Shown here piece by piece: positions 34,158 to 43,054 of a stretch of 64,000 nt of DNA (positions are counted from its first letter, which is position 1; each line of letters opens with the position of its first letter). The DNA comes from Thermincola carboxydiphila (lineage in GTDB: Bacteria > Bacillota > Thermincolia > Thermincolales > UBA2595), in NCBI GenBank assembly GCA_016841045.1, contig JAENZX010000007.1, forward strand, positions 96,871 to 160,870, written 5' to 3'. A program made the translations under genes and the position numbers. The notes under the pieces were generated by a model. It searched no databases and had not been told where the DNA came from. It worked only from the letters and a program-made list of their open reading frames with translations.

Positions 34158-36563
34158 ATGCCTGATAAATTAAATTTGTTAAGCAAAGTTGATTTGTTAT
34201 CTGAACTTAACTTCAAAGAATTAAACGAACTGGCAGATGAATTTGAGTGGCAGGAATATTCTAAGGGTTCGTTCATCATTAAAGAAGGAGAGAATTGCCG
34301 AGGTTTTTTTGTCTTGGTAGAGGGCAAAGCTGAAGTTTTTATAAACCGAAAAGGGCATAAGCCGATTCAGCTGAATCCATTTGAACCTGGTGATGCATTT
34401 GGTGAAATAGATTTATTCGTAGGCAAACCGTGTTCAGCAAGTGTCCGTTGCTTAGAAGACTGCCGTTTACTATTATTAAAACGTAAGCGTTTTGCTTTTA
34501 TGCTGGTACGCTGGCCGAGACTGCATGCTGTTTTCTTTAGAAAGCTATCCCAGCGTGTGCATTGGTCCAACACCAGTATGATGGAGGCAGAACATAACAA
34601 TTTTTTACGTTCAACCCTACCGTTAAACCAACGAAAATATAGGTCTTATGAATTTTGGGGAAGTGCGGGCAGCCATAAACTCTTGGAAATAAACCTTGAA
34701 CATATGGCAAGTAGAGCCGGACCGACTCTTCTCATTGGGGAACCTGGTTCTGGAAAACTGTTGACCTCATGGTTTTTTCATAAAAAACATTTTGGAGTTG
34801 AGTCGCCATTTATTGTTATGGATGGGAGACACTTAGATCAGGAGTGGGGCGATTCTATATTTGAACTCCAAGAAGATACTGCACGACTCTCTCAGGTAAA
34901 CTGTCTTCTGGATATAGCAAGAGGTGGAACTCTATTTATTCGCAACATTAACCTGATTTCTCCTGCCGCTCAGTTAAAGCTGACCCGTCTATTACAGGGG
35001 CCGGAACTCCCCTGCTGCGTTATTGGTAGTGTTGTGGCTGATCCGCAAACATTATCTGTTCAGCTCAATCCTCAACTGAAGGACTGTTTTAATAAAACAA
35101 TCCGGGTGCCTCCACTCCGAGAGCGCAAAAAAGACATTCCCATTATAATCGACAAGCTTTTGGAGAAGTTGGCCCGGCAGTACCAGAGAAAAGTTCCTAA
35201 GTTAAGTCAAGAATGTCTTAAGCTGCTGTTAAATCATAACTACACTCGGGGAAATGTGGCAGAATTAGTTCAAATTATTGAAAGGTCTTTCTTTCTGGCT
35301 GATGGGGAAACCATTTATCTAGAACACCTTTTCTTTGGACCTACTTCTTACAAGCCAGGTTTCACTTATAATCTTTTATCTTGGAACTGGTTATACAAAA
35401 TTGTCAAGAGAGGAACTTTCCCCTTATCTTTTCAGCGAATATCCTTTGGTGTGCTGATATTTTTAATCATAATGCTTCTTCTATTACCCAAAAACCAAGT
35501 TACTGCTTACGGTTCAATATTAATTTGGGGAATATGGTGGCCTTTAATTGTCACCAGCGCTTTTGGTCTGGGACGACTTTGGTGCGGCATTTGTCCTGTT
35601 TCTTATTCTATGGAATTGGCTCGAAAAATAATTCGAGTAGACTTACCTGTTCCTACTATAGTAAAAAAGTATGATTACCTGATAAGCACCTTTTTATTTC
35701 TATTCGTTTTTTGGATCGAAGCAATACTAAACATGCGACAGAATTATTCTTATACCGGTATATGGTTACTGACTATCATGTTAGCAGGAACTGTTACAGG
35801 GATAATATTTATCAGACACACATGGTGCCGTCATTTATGCCCCTTAGGTGCATTAATCGGGACTGCTTCTATTAACGGAATGGTAGAAGTGAGAACCGAT
35901 CCTAATATTTGCCTTAACAGCTGCACTACTCATGAATGTTACAGGGGTTCAGGCAAAATTGAGGGATGTCCCATGTCACAATATCCAGCATACCTTGACA
36001 GTAATCAGGCGTGTAAGCTTTGCCTCCGCTGCGTACGCAACTGTCCTAATAATGCTGTAAAATTAAATCTTCGCACACCAGCACGCGAAATATGGCACCT
36101 GTCAAGGATTAATCAAGGATACGCCATTTTTATCGGGGTTTCCTTAGCGATTCTATTCCCAATAACTTATTTTGAGCCCCTTCATAGTATTTGGCCCCGT
36201 CAGCAATGGATTCAATGGTACAGTCTGGTCTATTGGGGTACCGCCCTTTTGGCTGGCGCAATTACCTGGTTTATTGCCCGTCCATTTAAAACAAAATTAG
36301 CCTCTAAGCAAATAAAGTTTGTTTTTGCTCTGATTCCTTTGTTAGTTGCAGGTTTTATGGCTTATCAACTTCACTTTTTACCCGGGGCGAATACCTTTTC
36401 AGTGATACTGTATTCTAAAGCCAACGGCACCAGTAGTGAAATTGCTTATATCTCTATCTTAAGGTTAAGCCAGGCAATTGCCGCTTTTCCTGGGTTAGTA
36501 TTAACATGTATAGCAATTTTCATGGTGTTTATCACTACCAAGAAAACCAAAGACAATACATAA
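34158..36563 (+). CDS. cNMP-binding / degenerate AAA+ / membrane polyferredoxin fusion
   Basis: An 801-residue fusion. Residues 1-140 are a CRP-type cyclic-nucleotide domain (EGENCRGFFVLVEGKAEV, GDAFGEIDLF). About 165-395 is a sigma54-activator-like AAA+ domain: Walker A GEPGSGK (194-200) is kept, but Walker B is GGTLFIRN (256-263) without the acidic pair, the GAFTGA loop is missing and no HTH follows. PPLRER (318-323) is kept. From 425 on are membrane helices with NapH/NosR-like iron-sulfur segments: CGICP (476-480), CRHLCP (557-562), cysteines 585, 589, 594, 604, and CKLCLRCVRNCP (619-630), then four more helices. It cannot act as a sigma54 activator; it is probably a membrane electron carrier gated by a cytosolic ligand. 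The ribosome binding site AGGGG is weak. Confidence 0.88.
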   Translation: MPDKLNLLSKVDLLSELNFKELNELADEFEWQEYSKGSFIIKEGENCRGFFVLVEGKAEVFINRKGHKPIQLNPFEPGDAFGEIDLFVGKPCSASVRCLEDCRLLLLKRKRFAFMLVRWPRLHAVFFRKLSQRVHWSNTSMMEAEHNNFLRSTLPLNQRKYRSYEFWGSAGSHKLLEINLEHMASRAGPTLLIGEPGSGKLLTSWFFHKKHFGVESPFIVMDGRHLDQEWGDSIFELQEDTARLSQVNCLLDIARGGTLFIRNINLISPAAQLKLTRLLQGPELPCCVIGSVVADPQTLSVQLNPQLKDCFNKTIRVPPLRERKKDIPIIIDKLLEKLARQYQRKVPKLSQECLKLLLNHNYTRGNVAELVQIIERSFFLADGETIYLEHLFFGPTSYKPGFTYNLLSWNWLYKIVKRGTFPLSFQRISFGVLIFLIIMLLLLPKNQVTAYGSILIWGIWWPLIVTSAFGLGRLWCGICPVSYSMELARKIIRVDLPVPTIVKKYDYLISTFLFLFVFWIEAILNMRQNYSYTGIWLLTIMLAGTVTGIIFIRHTWCRHLCPLGALIGTASINGMVEVRTDPNICLNSCTTHECYRGSGKIEGCPMSQYPAYLDSNQACKLCLRCVRNCPNNAVKLNLRTPAREIWHLSRINQGYAIFIGVSLAILFPITYFEPLHSIWPRQQWIQWYSLVYWGTALLAGAITWFIARPFKTKLASKQIKFVFALIPLLVAGFMAYQLHFLPGANTFSVILYSKANGTSSEIAYISILRLSQAIAAFPGLVLTCIAIFMVFITTKKTKDNT

Positions 36564-36580
36564 TCTACAGCATATCAAAT

Positions 36581-36623
36581 AAGCCGACCAAGATGAGAAA
36601 TAAAACTCACCTCAGTCGGCTTT
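36581..36623. terminator. Bidirectional terminator
   Basis: AAGCCGAC (36581-36588) pairs with GTCGGCTT (36615-36622), with inner pairing of GATGAG and CTCA-CT. It separates the fusion gene from the convergent importer operon. Confidence 0.8.
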
Positions 36624-36682
36624 CTGCCTTCGGCACAAATGGATTTTTGGTCCTTAACCGGCGGTCATATCTCTATTTTCAG

Positions 36683-37699
36683 TTATTTTATATTCTTGAT
36701 CGCAGTTTCAGCGAATTTAGTTGTTACAATCTTTGAATACGGAGCCATCTTTTGAAGTTCACCGGCATCTTGAAGGGCCTTCTGCAAAACGGAAAGGTCT
36801 TTCTCTAAGAGAATCGGGTCCTTCTTCCAAGTGTTTTGCTCTTTATATCTTTTTATAACAGTAGTTAAAATTTCATCGTCAGCATCAGGAAAATGTGGTT
36901 TAATGACTTGGGCGATTTGTTCAGGTGTATGAGCATCCACCCAGCGCTGTCCTTTATAGATAGCGTTTGTAAACTTCTGAATGACTTCCGGATTTTGCTC
37001 AATATAGCTCTTGCGAGCAAAATAGGCTGTATAAGGCACTTCTCCGCTGGATTTCCCGAGAGAAGCTAAGATATAGGCTTTCCCTTCTTTCTCCATCTGT
37101 GTGGCTGTCGGTTCAAATACGATGATATAATCTCCCTGCCCTCCCAGGAAGGCTCCAGTCATGGCTGCAAATTGCATTGTAGTATCAATCATTACATCTT
37201 TTCCGGGCTCTAAGCCATTATTGCGCAATACATACTGAAGTATTATTTCGGGCATTCCGCCTTTTCGCCCACCAATAACAGTCTTGCCCTTAAGCTTGCT
37301 CCATTTGAAATCCGGGTCAGGCTCCCTGCCCATTAAAAAGGTTCCATCACCATTGGTCAGTTGGGCAAAAACTATGCTGTTATCCTCTTTTCCTTCGTTA
37401 AAGACATACACACTGGCTTCCGGTCCGGCAAATCCAATATCGGCTTGCCCTGTAAGTACCGCAGTCATGACCTTATCTGCACCCTGACCATTTGATAGTT
37501 CAATCTCCAGTCCTTCTTCCTCAAAGAACCCCTGGCTTAAAGCAACGTATTGAGGCGCATAAAAAAGTGAATGCGTGACTTCAGAAAGCTCAATTTTTGT
37601 CAACTGTTGTTGGGTGCTTTGATTGCTGCACCCGCTTATCCCTAAAAAGATGCCTAGGACCATGAAGATAAGTAAGGAGAAAAACCAATTCCTTTTCAT
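36683..37699 (-). CDS. NitT/TauT-type ABC importer binding lipoprotein
   Basis: A protein of about 338 residues of the SsuA/NMT1 binding family. The lipoprotein signal ends in GISGCSN. The mature part begins IELSEVTHSLFYAPQYVALSQGFFEEEGLEIEL, the classical start of these proteins, and GKTVIGGRKGGMPE follows. Ligands of the family include nitrate, taurine, sulfonates, thiamine precursors and riboflavin; none can be chosen. The frame starts at 37726, but GGGAGGG at 37705-37711 fits ATG 37699. It is the last gene of a three-gene operon. Confidence 0.9.
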   Translation of the reverse strand: MKRNWFFSLLIFMVLGIFLGISGCSNQSTQQQLTKIELSEVTHSLFYAPQYVALSQGFFEEEGLEIELSNGQGADKVMTAVLTGQADIGFAGPEASVYVFNEGKEDNSIVFAQLTNGDGTFLMGREPDPDFKWSKLKGKTVIGGRKGGMPEIILQYVLRNNGLEPGKDVMIDTTMQFAAMTGAFLGGQGDYIIVFEPTATQMEKEGKAYILASLGKSSGEVPYTAYFARKSYIEQNPEVIQKFTNAIYKGQRWVDAHTPEQIAQVIKPHFPDADDEILTTVIKRYKEQNTWKKDPILLEKDLSVLQKALQDAGELQKMAPYSKIVTTKFAETAIKNIK

Positions 37700-37747
37700 A
37701 TATACCCTCCCTTTTTCTGTTAACATGTTTGTTTGATTTTTTTAAGT

Positions 37748-38587
37748 TTACTCATGACTTTTTACAAGTAGTTTTTCAAGATAAACCACCCCCTGATACA
37801 TTAATGCCGCGGCAACACCGAGGATTAATACACTGGTCATTACCAAATCCAACTTAAAGACTTGCCCTCCATAGACGATTAAATAGCCTAACCCAGCTTT
37901 GGAAACTAAAAACTCACCGACAATTACTCCGACCCAGGATAACCCGACATTGATTTTCAGGGCATTGATGATAGTGGGCAGAGACGCAGGCAGAATAACT
38001 TTGGACATAATCTGCAGCTTAGTTCCCCCAAAGGTCTGTACAAGCTTGATCTTTTCCTTATCGATAGCTAAAAAGCCATTCAGTACCTCAAGGATAGTTA
38101 CTATTAGGGAAATGGCCAGGGTCATCACAATTATGGCAGCAGGTCCTGCTCCGATCCAGACGATAAAAATAGGGCCTAATGCTATTTTGGGCAGGCTGTT
38201 TAAAATGACTAGATATGGTTCTGAAACCTTGGAGATGAATTCTGACCACCATAACACGATGGCAAGTATTGTCCCCAAAATAGTTCCGAGAACAAAACCA
38301 ATAATGGTTTCTAGGCAGGTAACCGCAATGTGTTCAACAAGCACTCCTTGTTGATGGAGAATAAGTATAGTATTGAAAACCCGCGAAGGCTGGCTGGTGA
38401 TAAATGGATCCACGATCTTTAAAGCCGCACAAATCTCCCATAAGCCAAAAGCTAGAATCAAAATAATAATTTGTGTAAACCTAATCATGATTTTTTGACG
38501 CCGGACACGTCTTAGGAAATCCCGATGTTCAGGTGAAGACGTTAGAGGATGTGAAACATCAGCATAATTCTGGCGGTGCTTATACAT
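37748..38587 (-). CDS. NitT/TauT-type ABC importer permease
   Basis: A permease of about 279 residues with six membrane helices. The EAA loop is seen in KIKLVQTFGGTKLQIMSKVILPASLPTI-type sequence (AFGG-like TFGGTKLQ followed by ILPASLP). LGLWEICAA-like first helix and GEFLVSKAGLGYLI are typical. ATG 38587 overlaps the end of the ATPase gene by eight bases, giving translational coupling. An upstream in-frame start at 38617 is less likely. Confidence 0.9.
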   Translation of the reverse strand: MYKHRQNYADVSHPLTSSPEHRDFLRRVRRQKIMIRFTQIIILILAFGLWEICAALKIVDPFITSQPSRVFNTILILHQQGVLVEHIAVTCLETIIGFVLGTILGTILAIVLWWSEFISKVSEPYLVILNSLPKIALGPIFIVWIGAGPAAIIVMTLAISLIVTILEVLNGFLAIDKEKIKLVQTFGGTKLQIMSKVILPASLPTIINALKINVGLSWVGVIVGEFLVSKAGLGYLIVYGGQVFKLDLVMTSVLILGVAAALMYQGVVYLEKLLVKSHE

Positions 38588-39347
38588 GAACGTCCAGCTC
38601 CTTCCATATTTGCTCAAAATATGTCTGGAACTCCGGCACCTTTCTTGAGCTTAAAGGAGTTCGTTTATCCATCTTCATTTTTATGTTGTGGCAGCTCTTT
38701 ACCTTCCCTGGCCTGCGGGTGAGCACTATGACTCGGTCGGCCATACTGATGCTTTCGGCAATATCATGTGTAACCATTATGGCTGTTTTATTTTCTTTTT
38801 TAATGATTTCATAAATATCATCATTCACGGCGAGACGGGTCTGATAATCCAGCGCTGAAAATGCTTCATCCAAAAGAAGTATTTGCGGATTCGTGACAAG
38901 GGTACGAATAAGGGCAACACGCTGTCTCATCCCCCCGGAAAGCTGGCTGGGGTATTTGTGGCTGAACTCGGAGAGTCCATAGGTTTCAAGAAGGCGTTGG
39001 GCATATTCCTTAGCTTTCCGTGTAACCGCTCTTTGAATCTCCAGGCCGAGGAGGACATTCTGAAAAATCGTTCTCCAATCAAATAAATGGTCCTTCTGCA
39101 GCATATAGCCAATCTTTTTTGACGGACCAATTACCTTCTCGCCCTTTACAAGAACACTACCCGAGGTAGGGGGCAGTAAGCCAGAAACTATCGATAAAAG
39201 GGTCGACTTGCCACAGCCGCTGGGGCCTACAATGCTAACAAACTCCCCTTCATAAACCTCCAGATTTATATTCTCCAGGGCAGGGATCTCTCCATTGAGG
39301 GACTGATATTTCATCCCGATGTTGCGGAGTTCCACAACATTTCTCAA
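38580..39347 (-). CDS. NitT/TauT-type ABC importer ATPase
   Basis: A 255-residue ATPase with Walker A GPSGCGKST, signature LSGGMRQRV, Walker B LLLDEAFSALD and H-loop VTHDIAES, typical of the SsuB/TauB/ThiZ group. It is the first gene of the operon with permease and binding protein. No regulator or ligand enzyme adjoins to identify the substrate. Confidence 0.92.
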   Translation of the reverse strand: MRNVVELRNIGMKYQSLNGEIPALENINLEVYEGEFVSIVGPSGCGKSTLLSIVSGLLPPTSGSVLVKGEKVIGPSKKIGYMLQKDHLFDWRTIFQNVLLGLEIQRAVTRKAKEYAQRLLETYGLSEFSHKYPSQLSGGMRQRVALIRTLVTNPQILLLDEAFSALDYQTRLAVNDDIYEIIKKENKTAIMVTHDIAESISMADRVIVLTRRPGKVKSCHNIKMKMDKRTPLSSRKVPEFQTYFEQIWKELDVHV

Positions 39348-39414
39348 TGACCTCTCCCCCTTTCAACTCTCACTACAGTATACTTAGACAGACAGGATTG
39401 GGTGAATGTCGTTT

Positions 39415-39457
39415 AAAAAAAGAGGCTGTACTGGAACTAAAGTTTCCAGTACAGCCT
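39415..39457 (-). terminator. Terminator of the opuA operon
   Basis: Bases 39422-39435 and 39444-39457 form a perfect 14-bp stem. On the minus strand it is followed by seven T (A-run 39415-39421). Confidence 0.92.
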
Positions 39458-39488
39458 TTTCTGATAAATTATTATATTTAACGAATTT

Positions 39489-40382
39489 TTATTTTAGCCA
39501 ACTATCCACAACATCTTGGTTTGCTTTAATCCATTCTCTGGCGGCTCCTTGGGGATCATCTGGATTCTTATTGATTAAGTCTTCCAGGGACCCGATTTGT
39601 TGATCATCCATCTTAAAGTTTTTCATCCACTTGGCCACTTCCGGATTTTTTGCAGCAAAATCTTTGTTAGCAAGGGTATGAACTTCTTCAGCTTCACCAA
39701 AGCTCTTGTTAGGAGAATCATCCTCAAGATATTTCAGGTCATATTTAGCGAACATCCAGTGTGGACTCCATCCCGTAATGGCGACCCACTTATTCTCTTT
39801 GACTGCGTTGTCCAAAGCTGCCATCATAGCTGCTTCGCTACCTTGTACTAAATTTACTCCAAGATCTAAATCGTCAATAGCGGCTTGTGACGCTTTCATA
39901 ATTCCGGCGCCTGGGTCAATACCGACGATTTCTCCATTAAATTTATCAGCATTTGACTTCATTTCACTTAAGGTATTGATGGTTACATACTTAGGAACAA
40001 CAACTCCGATTTTTGCTTCTCCTTCATACCAGGTACCATAGTCTTCAAGATTATCTTTATACTTTTTCCAATACGCTTCATGGGTTATAGGGAGCCAGCT
40101 GTCAAGGAAAAGATCCAGATCACCTTTATCTAAACCAACAAATAAGGGAGAGACCTGTAACTGTTGAATTTTAACTTCATACCCTTTAGTTTCTAAAATT
40201 TCTTTCCATAAATTTGTTACGGCAATATCTTCTGCCCAGGTCACATAGCCAATGTTGATGGTTTTATCTTTTCCACCTTCAGGCACATCTCCCGATTTTT
40301 GACCAGTGCACCCGGCAATTAGCGCCAGGGAAAGCAGACCTACCATTAGTAAAATCCCAAATTTCCCCCATCTTCTCTGCAT
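39489..40382 (-). CDS. opuAC: Glycine betaine/proline-type binding lipoprotein
   Basis: A 297-residue OpuAC/ProX-like lipoprotein with signal ending LIAGCTG. The mature part holds NIGYVTWAEDIAVTNLWKEI, the typical start, and aromatic residues for a quaternary ammonium ligand: DSWLPITHEAYW and TGWSPHWMFAKYDL. These Trp-rich segments support betaine, carnitine or a related osmolyte. It is third in the opuAA-opuAB-opuAC operon controlled by a c-di-AMP riboswitch. Confidence 0.92.
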   Translation of the reverse strand: MQRRWGKFGILLMVGLLSLALIAGCTGQKSGDVPEGGKDKTINIGYVTWAEDIAVTNLWKEILETKGYEVKIQQLQVSPLFVGLDKGDLDLFLDSWLPITHEAYWKKYKDNLEDYGTWYEGEAKIGVVVPKYVTINTLSEMKSNADKFNGEIVGIDPGAGIMKASQAAIDDLDLGVNLVQGSEAAMMAALDNAVKENKWVAITGWSPHWMFAKYDLKYLEDDSPNKSFGEAEEVHTLANKDFAAKNPEVAKWMKNFKMDDQQIGSLEDLINKNPDDPQGAAREWIKANQDVVDSWLK

Positions 40383-40409
40383 ACAAAATCCTCCTTGTTC
40401 TTTATTTTT

Positions 40410-41249
40410 TTATTTCTCGGCAGTACGTTTACTACTGCTGAAACCTTGGCTTAAGCGGTCAAGGATGATGGCCAGAATCACTACAGCAACTCCGTTTTCA
40501 AAGCCAACCCCAACATTCATTTGGGCAATTCCATAAAGTACCCCTGCACCAAAGCCGCCTGCTCCAATCATTGATGCAATGACAACCATGGAGAGAGACA
40601 GCATCATAGTTTGATTAACTCCTGCCATTATGGTAGGCAGAGCAACGGGTAACTGAATTTTCCAGAGCATTTGCCATGGACTAGACCCAAAAGCTTCTCC
40701 AACTTCAACCAGATCAGTCGGCACCTGCCGTATCCCCAAGTCGGTCAAGCGGATAGCAGGGGGCATAGCAAAAATAACAGTTGAAAATATTGATGGCACT
40801 GTACCTAAGCCAAAAAACATTAAGGCAGGTATCAAATAAACAAATGCCGGCATAGTCTGCATGAAATCCAATAATGGAGCGATAGCTCTGTGAAAACGGT
40901 CACTGCGAGCTGCTGTAATCCCTAAAGGAACACCAATGACGATGGATACCAAAGCAGAAACTAACACCAGAACAAGCGTTTCAATGAAAACCGGCCACAG
41001 TTTTAAGTTATAGATTAATAACAGACCGAGAAAAGTTCCAAGGCTTAAACGCCATCTTCCCGCCCGCCAGGCAAGGGCCACAAAAACCAGAATCAGTAAC
41101 CACCAGGGTATTGCTGCAAGTCCAGTTCCTAATTTACCAATAATATTATCAGATACATAATCTGCAAAATTCCTAAGAGTAGGCCCAATGGTTAAGTCTA
41201 GCCAGTCCACCCCACTATTTACCCACTTACCTAATGGAATTCGATACAT
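40410..41249 (-). CDS. opuAB: Glycine betaine/proline ABC importer permease
   Basis: A permease of about 279 residues with six or more helices. VPLGITAARSDRFHRAIAPLLDFMQTMPAFVYLIPA-type sequence and the EAA loop VEVGEAFGSSPWQMLWKIQLPVALPTI-type sequence match OpuAB/ProW (key residues PLLDFMQTMP, EAFGSSPWQ). The N-terminal IPLGKWVNSGVDWL is family-typical. ATG 41249 lies inside the end of opuAA, with GGAGGTGAGG as ribosome binding site; the frame extends to 41264. Confidence 0.92.
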   Translation of the reverse strand: MYRIPLGKWVNSGVDWLDLTIGPTLRNFADYVSDNIIGKLGTGLAAIPWWLLILVFVALAWRAGRWRLSLGTFLGLLLIYNLKLWPVFIETLVLVLVSALVSIVIGVPLGITAARSDRFHRAIAPLLDFMQTMPAFVYLIPALMFFGLGTVPSIFSTVIFAMPPAIRLTDLGIRQVPTDLVEVGEAFGSSPWQMLWKIQLPVALPTIMAGVNQTMMLSLSMVVIASMIGAGGFGAGVLYGIAQMNVGVGFENGVAVVILAIILDRLSQGFSSSKRTAEK

Positions 41250-42441
41250 CAACCTCACCTCCATCCTCCGCTAAAGCTGCTAAAACGGCGCCGCGAATAA
41301 TTATACCCACCAGCCGTTTTTCTTGGTCCAATACCGCTAAAGGCAATTTACTCTCTGCGATGAGGGGAAGAGCCTCTTGCACCAAAACATCCTGATAGAT
41401 TGTTGGTGCCTGGATAAGATCCATTTCCGAAAGAACCCTTATTCCCGATTTACTAGCTTCAAGAGCAAGATCAGCTGTTACAAGTCCATGTATTTGTCGT
41501 GAGCGATCAACTACAAAGACACTGGAAATACCATTTTCTTTCATAATTCGCAATGCAACATTAGGTCCATCGCTTAAGCGGACGACAGGTTGTGGTTTTT
41601 TCATAACATCCTGAATGGTTAAAATTTTAGTCCTGTCCACCCCGCGGACAAACCTGGCCACATAGTCATCAGCCGGACTTGTTATAATTTCCTCAGGTGT
41701 TCCAACTTGAATAAGAGATCCGCCTCGCAAAAATGCAATTCTGTCGCCAAGTTTTAACGCTTCATTTAAATCATGGGTAATAAAAACAATTGTTTTATTC
41801 ATCCTTTGTTGAAGGTTCAAAAGCTCGTCCTGCATTTCTTCCCTAATAAGAGGGTCTAAAGCACTGAAAGCTTCATCCATTAAGAGAATATCCGGATCAT
41901 TGGTTAAAGCCCTGGCCAGCCCTACCCTCTGCTTCATTCCACCACTTAATTCATCGGGGTATTTATCTTCCCAGCCACCAAGCCCAACCATTTCCAGGCA
42001 TTTTCTTGCTTTCTCTTCCCGCTCTTCCCGGGGGATCCCCTGAACCTCCAGTCCGTAGACAGCATTTTGTAAGACTGTACGGTGAGGAAGTAAGGCAAAC
42101 TGCTGAAACACCATGGCCATTTTTTCTTGACGCACTTTTCTCAAATCAACAGCTTTTAGCTTTGTGATGTCCTGTCCGTCAACCATGATTACACCTGATG
42201 TAGGTTCCATAAGAAGATTCAAACAGCGAAGAATGGTAGATTTACCACTACCGGATAAACCCATAACAACAAAAATTTCTCCTTCGTGGACAGAGAAGCT
42301 CACATTATTAATCCCCACAGTATAACCTGTTTCCTCCAAAATTTGCTCTTTGGTTTTCCCTGCCTGAAGCAATTTTAGAGCCCTTTGAGGTTGAGTGCCA
42401 AATATTTTGATTAGATTTTTAACTTCTATTTTAACATTCAA
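41227..42441 (-). CDS. opuAA: Glycine betaine/proline ABC importer ATPase with CBS pair
   Basis: A protein of about 404 residues. The N-terminal IEVKNLIKIFG and the QAGKTKEQILEETG insertion are typical of OpuAA/ProV. Walker A is GLSGSGKST, signature LSGGMKQRV, Walker B LLMDEAFSALD. The C-terminal part (about 275-395) is a CBS pair (TIQDVMKKPQPVVRLSD, GISSVFVVDRSRQIHGLV). CBS pairs of such ATPases sense ionic strength or, in OpuC proteins, bind c-di-AMP. The frame runs to 42603, but AAAGGAGG before TTG 42441 marks the start. The upstream c-di-AMP riboswitch gives a second level of control. Confidence 0.93.
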   Translation of the reverse strand: MNVKIEVKNLIKIFGTQPQRALKLLQAGKTKEQILEETGYTVGINNVSFSVHEGEIFVVMGLSGSGKSTILRCLNLLMEPTSGVIMVDGQDITKLKAVDLRKVRQEKMAMVFQQFALLPHRTVLQNAVYGLEVQGIPREEREEKARKCLEMVGLGGWEDKYPDELSGGMKQRVGLARALTNDPDILLMDEAFSALDPLIREEMQDELLNLQQRMNKTIVFITHDLNEALKLGDRIAFLRGGSLIQVGTPEEIITSPADDYVARFVRGVDRTKILTIQDVMKKPQPVVRLSDGPNVALRIMKENGISSVFVVDRSRQIHGLVTADLALEASKSGIRVLSEMDLIQAPTIYQDVLVQEALPLIAESKLPLAVLDQEKRLVGIIIRGAVLAALAEDGGEVDVSNSIR

Positions 42442-42506
42442 TACATGCCCTCCTTTCGGGACTTTTGATAAATAATTGATACATATATTATTGAAATATG
42501 AGCACA

Positions 42507-42539
42507 CAAAAATACCCCGGAGATTAAAACCACCGGGGT
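42507..42539 (-). terminator. Expression-platform terminator of the opuA riboswitch
   Basis: ACCCCGG (42533-42539 strand complement) pairs with CCGGGGT (42514-42520 complement) around TGGTTTTAATCT. On the minus strand it is followed by ATTTTTGTG. It lies between the aptamer and opuAA. Confidence 0.8.
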
Positions 42540-42611
42540 TGACACACAAAGATTTATTTAAGATTTTAAGTAAAGCATTGTAATTGTAAACTAAAGGTAA
42601 CATAAGTCAGT

Positions 42612-42760
42612 CATAAATAACTGCTCTGCCTTATTGTCGACAACGCTTACGAAGTTAGCTGTCGGACTCGGATTGTCGTTAACCCGTCTACACATGATAG
42701 ATTAGCCCCAAAGTGTTGGTTCCCCCGTTTTCTCCTGTAAGAAATTAAGCGGTTTTTGTC
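42612..42760 (-). ncRNA. c-di-AMP riboswitch (ydaO-yuaA type)
   Basis: On the minus strand the conserved pieces of the ydaO aptamer appear in order: AGGAGAAAACGGGGGAACC, then GGGGCTAATC, GACGGGTTAACGAC, GAGTCCGACAGCTAAC and CGTAAGCG. A terminator follows before opuAA. Genes of this riboswitch class include osmolyte and potassium transporters and wall hydrolases, so the neighbour fits. High c-di-AMP is known to turn such switches off. No other ncRNA of this length fits. Confidence 0.93.
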
Positions 42761-42777
42761 AGTATGCTGTTTTTAAA

Positions 42778-42806
42778 ATTATAACAGGGTTTGCCCAATG
42801 TGACAA
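42778..42806 (-). promoter_or_regulatory. Promoter of the opuA operon
   Basis: Minus-strand TTGTCA (42801-42806), 17-bp spacer, TATAAT (42778-42783). Transcription would begin about ten bases before the riboswitch. Confidence 0.8.
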
Positions 42807-42918
42807 ATGAAGCTATTGCTTCTGAACCGGATATTTTGTAGGGAAAACAAAGAAAATGGCTCAAAAACATCTATTTTCCCTTAATTTGGTTGTTAGACGA
42901 CTTTTTAAACCCAGACTT

Positions 42919-43026
42919 TTATTGGTTTGGGTTTTGGTTGGAAAACTCGTTTATGGGCCGGTAAACCCGCCCAGCAGGGGTCACCATGCCTTCAGCAGTC
43001 GAAGCGTACAGGACACCTAATGCATT
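42919..43026 (-). pseudogene. Possible gene remnant upstream of opuA
   Basis: Minus-strand codons are open for 35 residues between two TAA codons and read NALGVLYASTAEG, then MVTPAGRVYRPINEF. There is no start codon or ribosome binding site. The family is not recognised. The rest of the 250-base gap up to 43054 shows only a hairpin AAACCCA/TGGGTTT. Confidence 0.3.
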
Positions 43027-43054
43027 TTATAGTTAAGTATGAACGGGATCTATT

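Noticed and set aside
34158..36563. Sigma54-dependent transcription activator
   Set aside because: No GAFTGA loop, no Walker B acids, no HTH, and the protein is membrane-bound.
42442..42603. 54-residue N-terminal extension of OpuAA
   Set aside because: It covers the riboswitch expression platform and has no homology; AAAGGAGG lies just before TTG 42441.
42905..42935. Terminator AAACCCA/TGGGTTT upstream of the opuA promoter
   Set aside because: The arms are short, the T-run is poor and no gene on the matching strand ends there.
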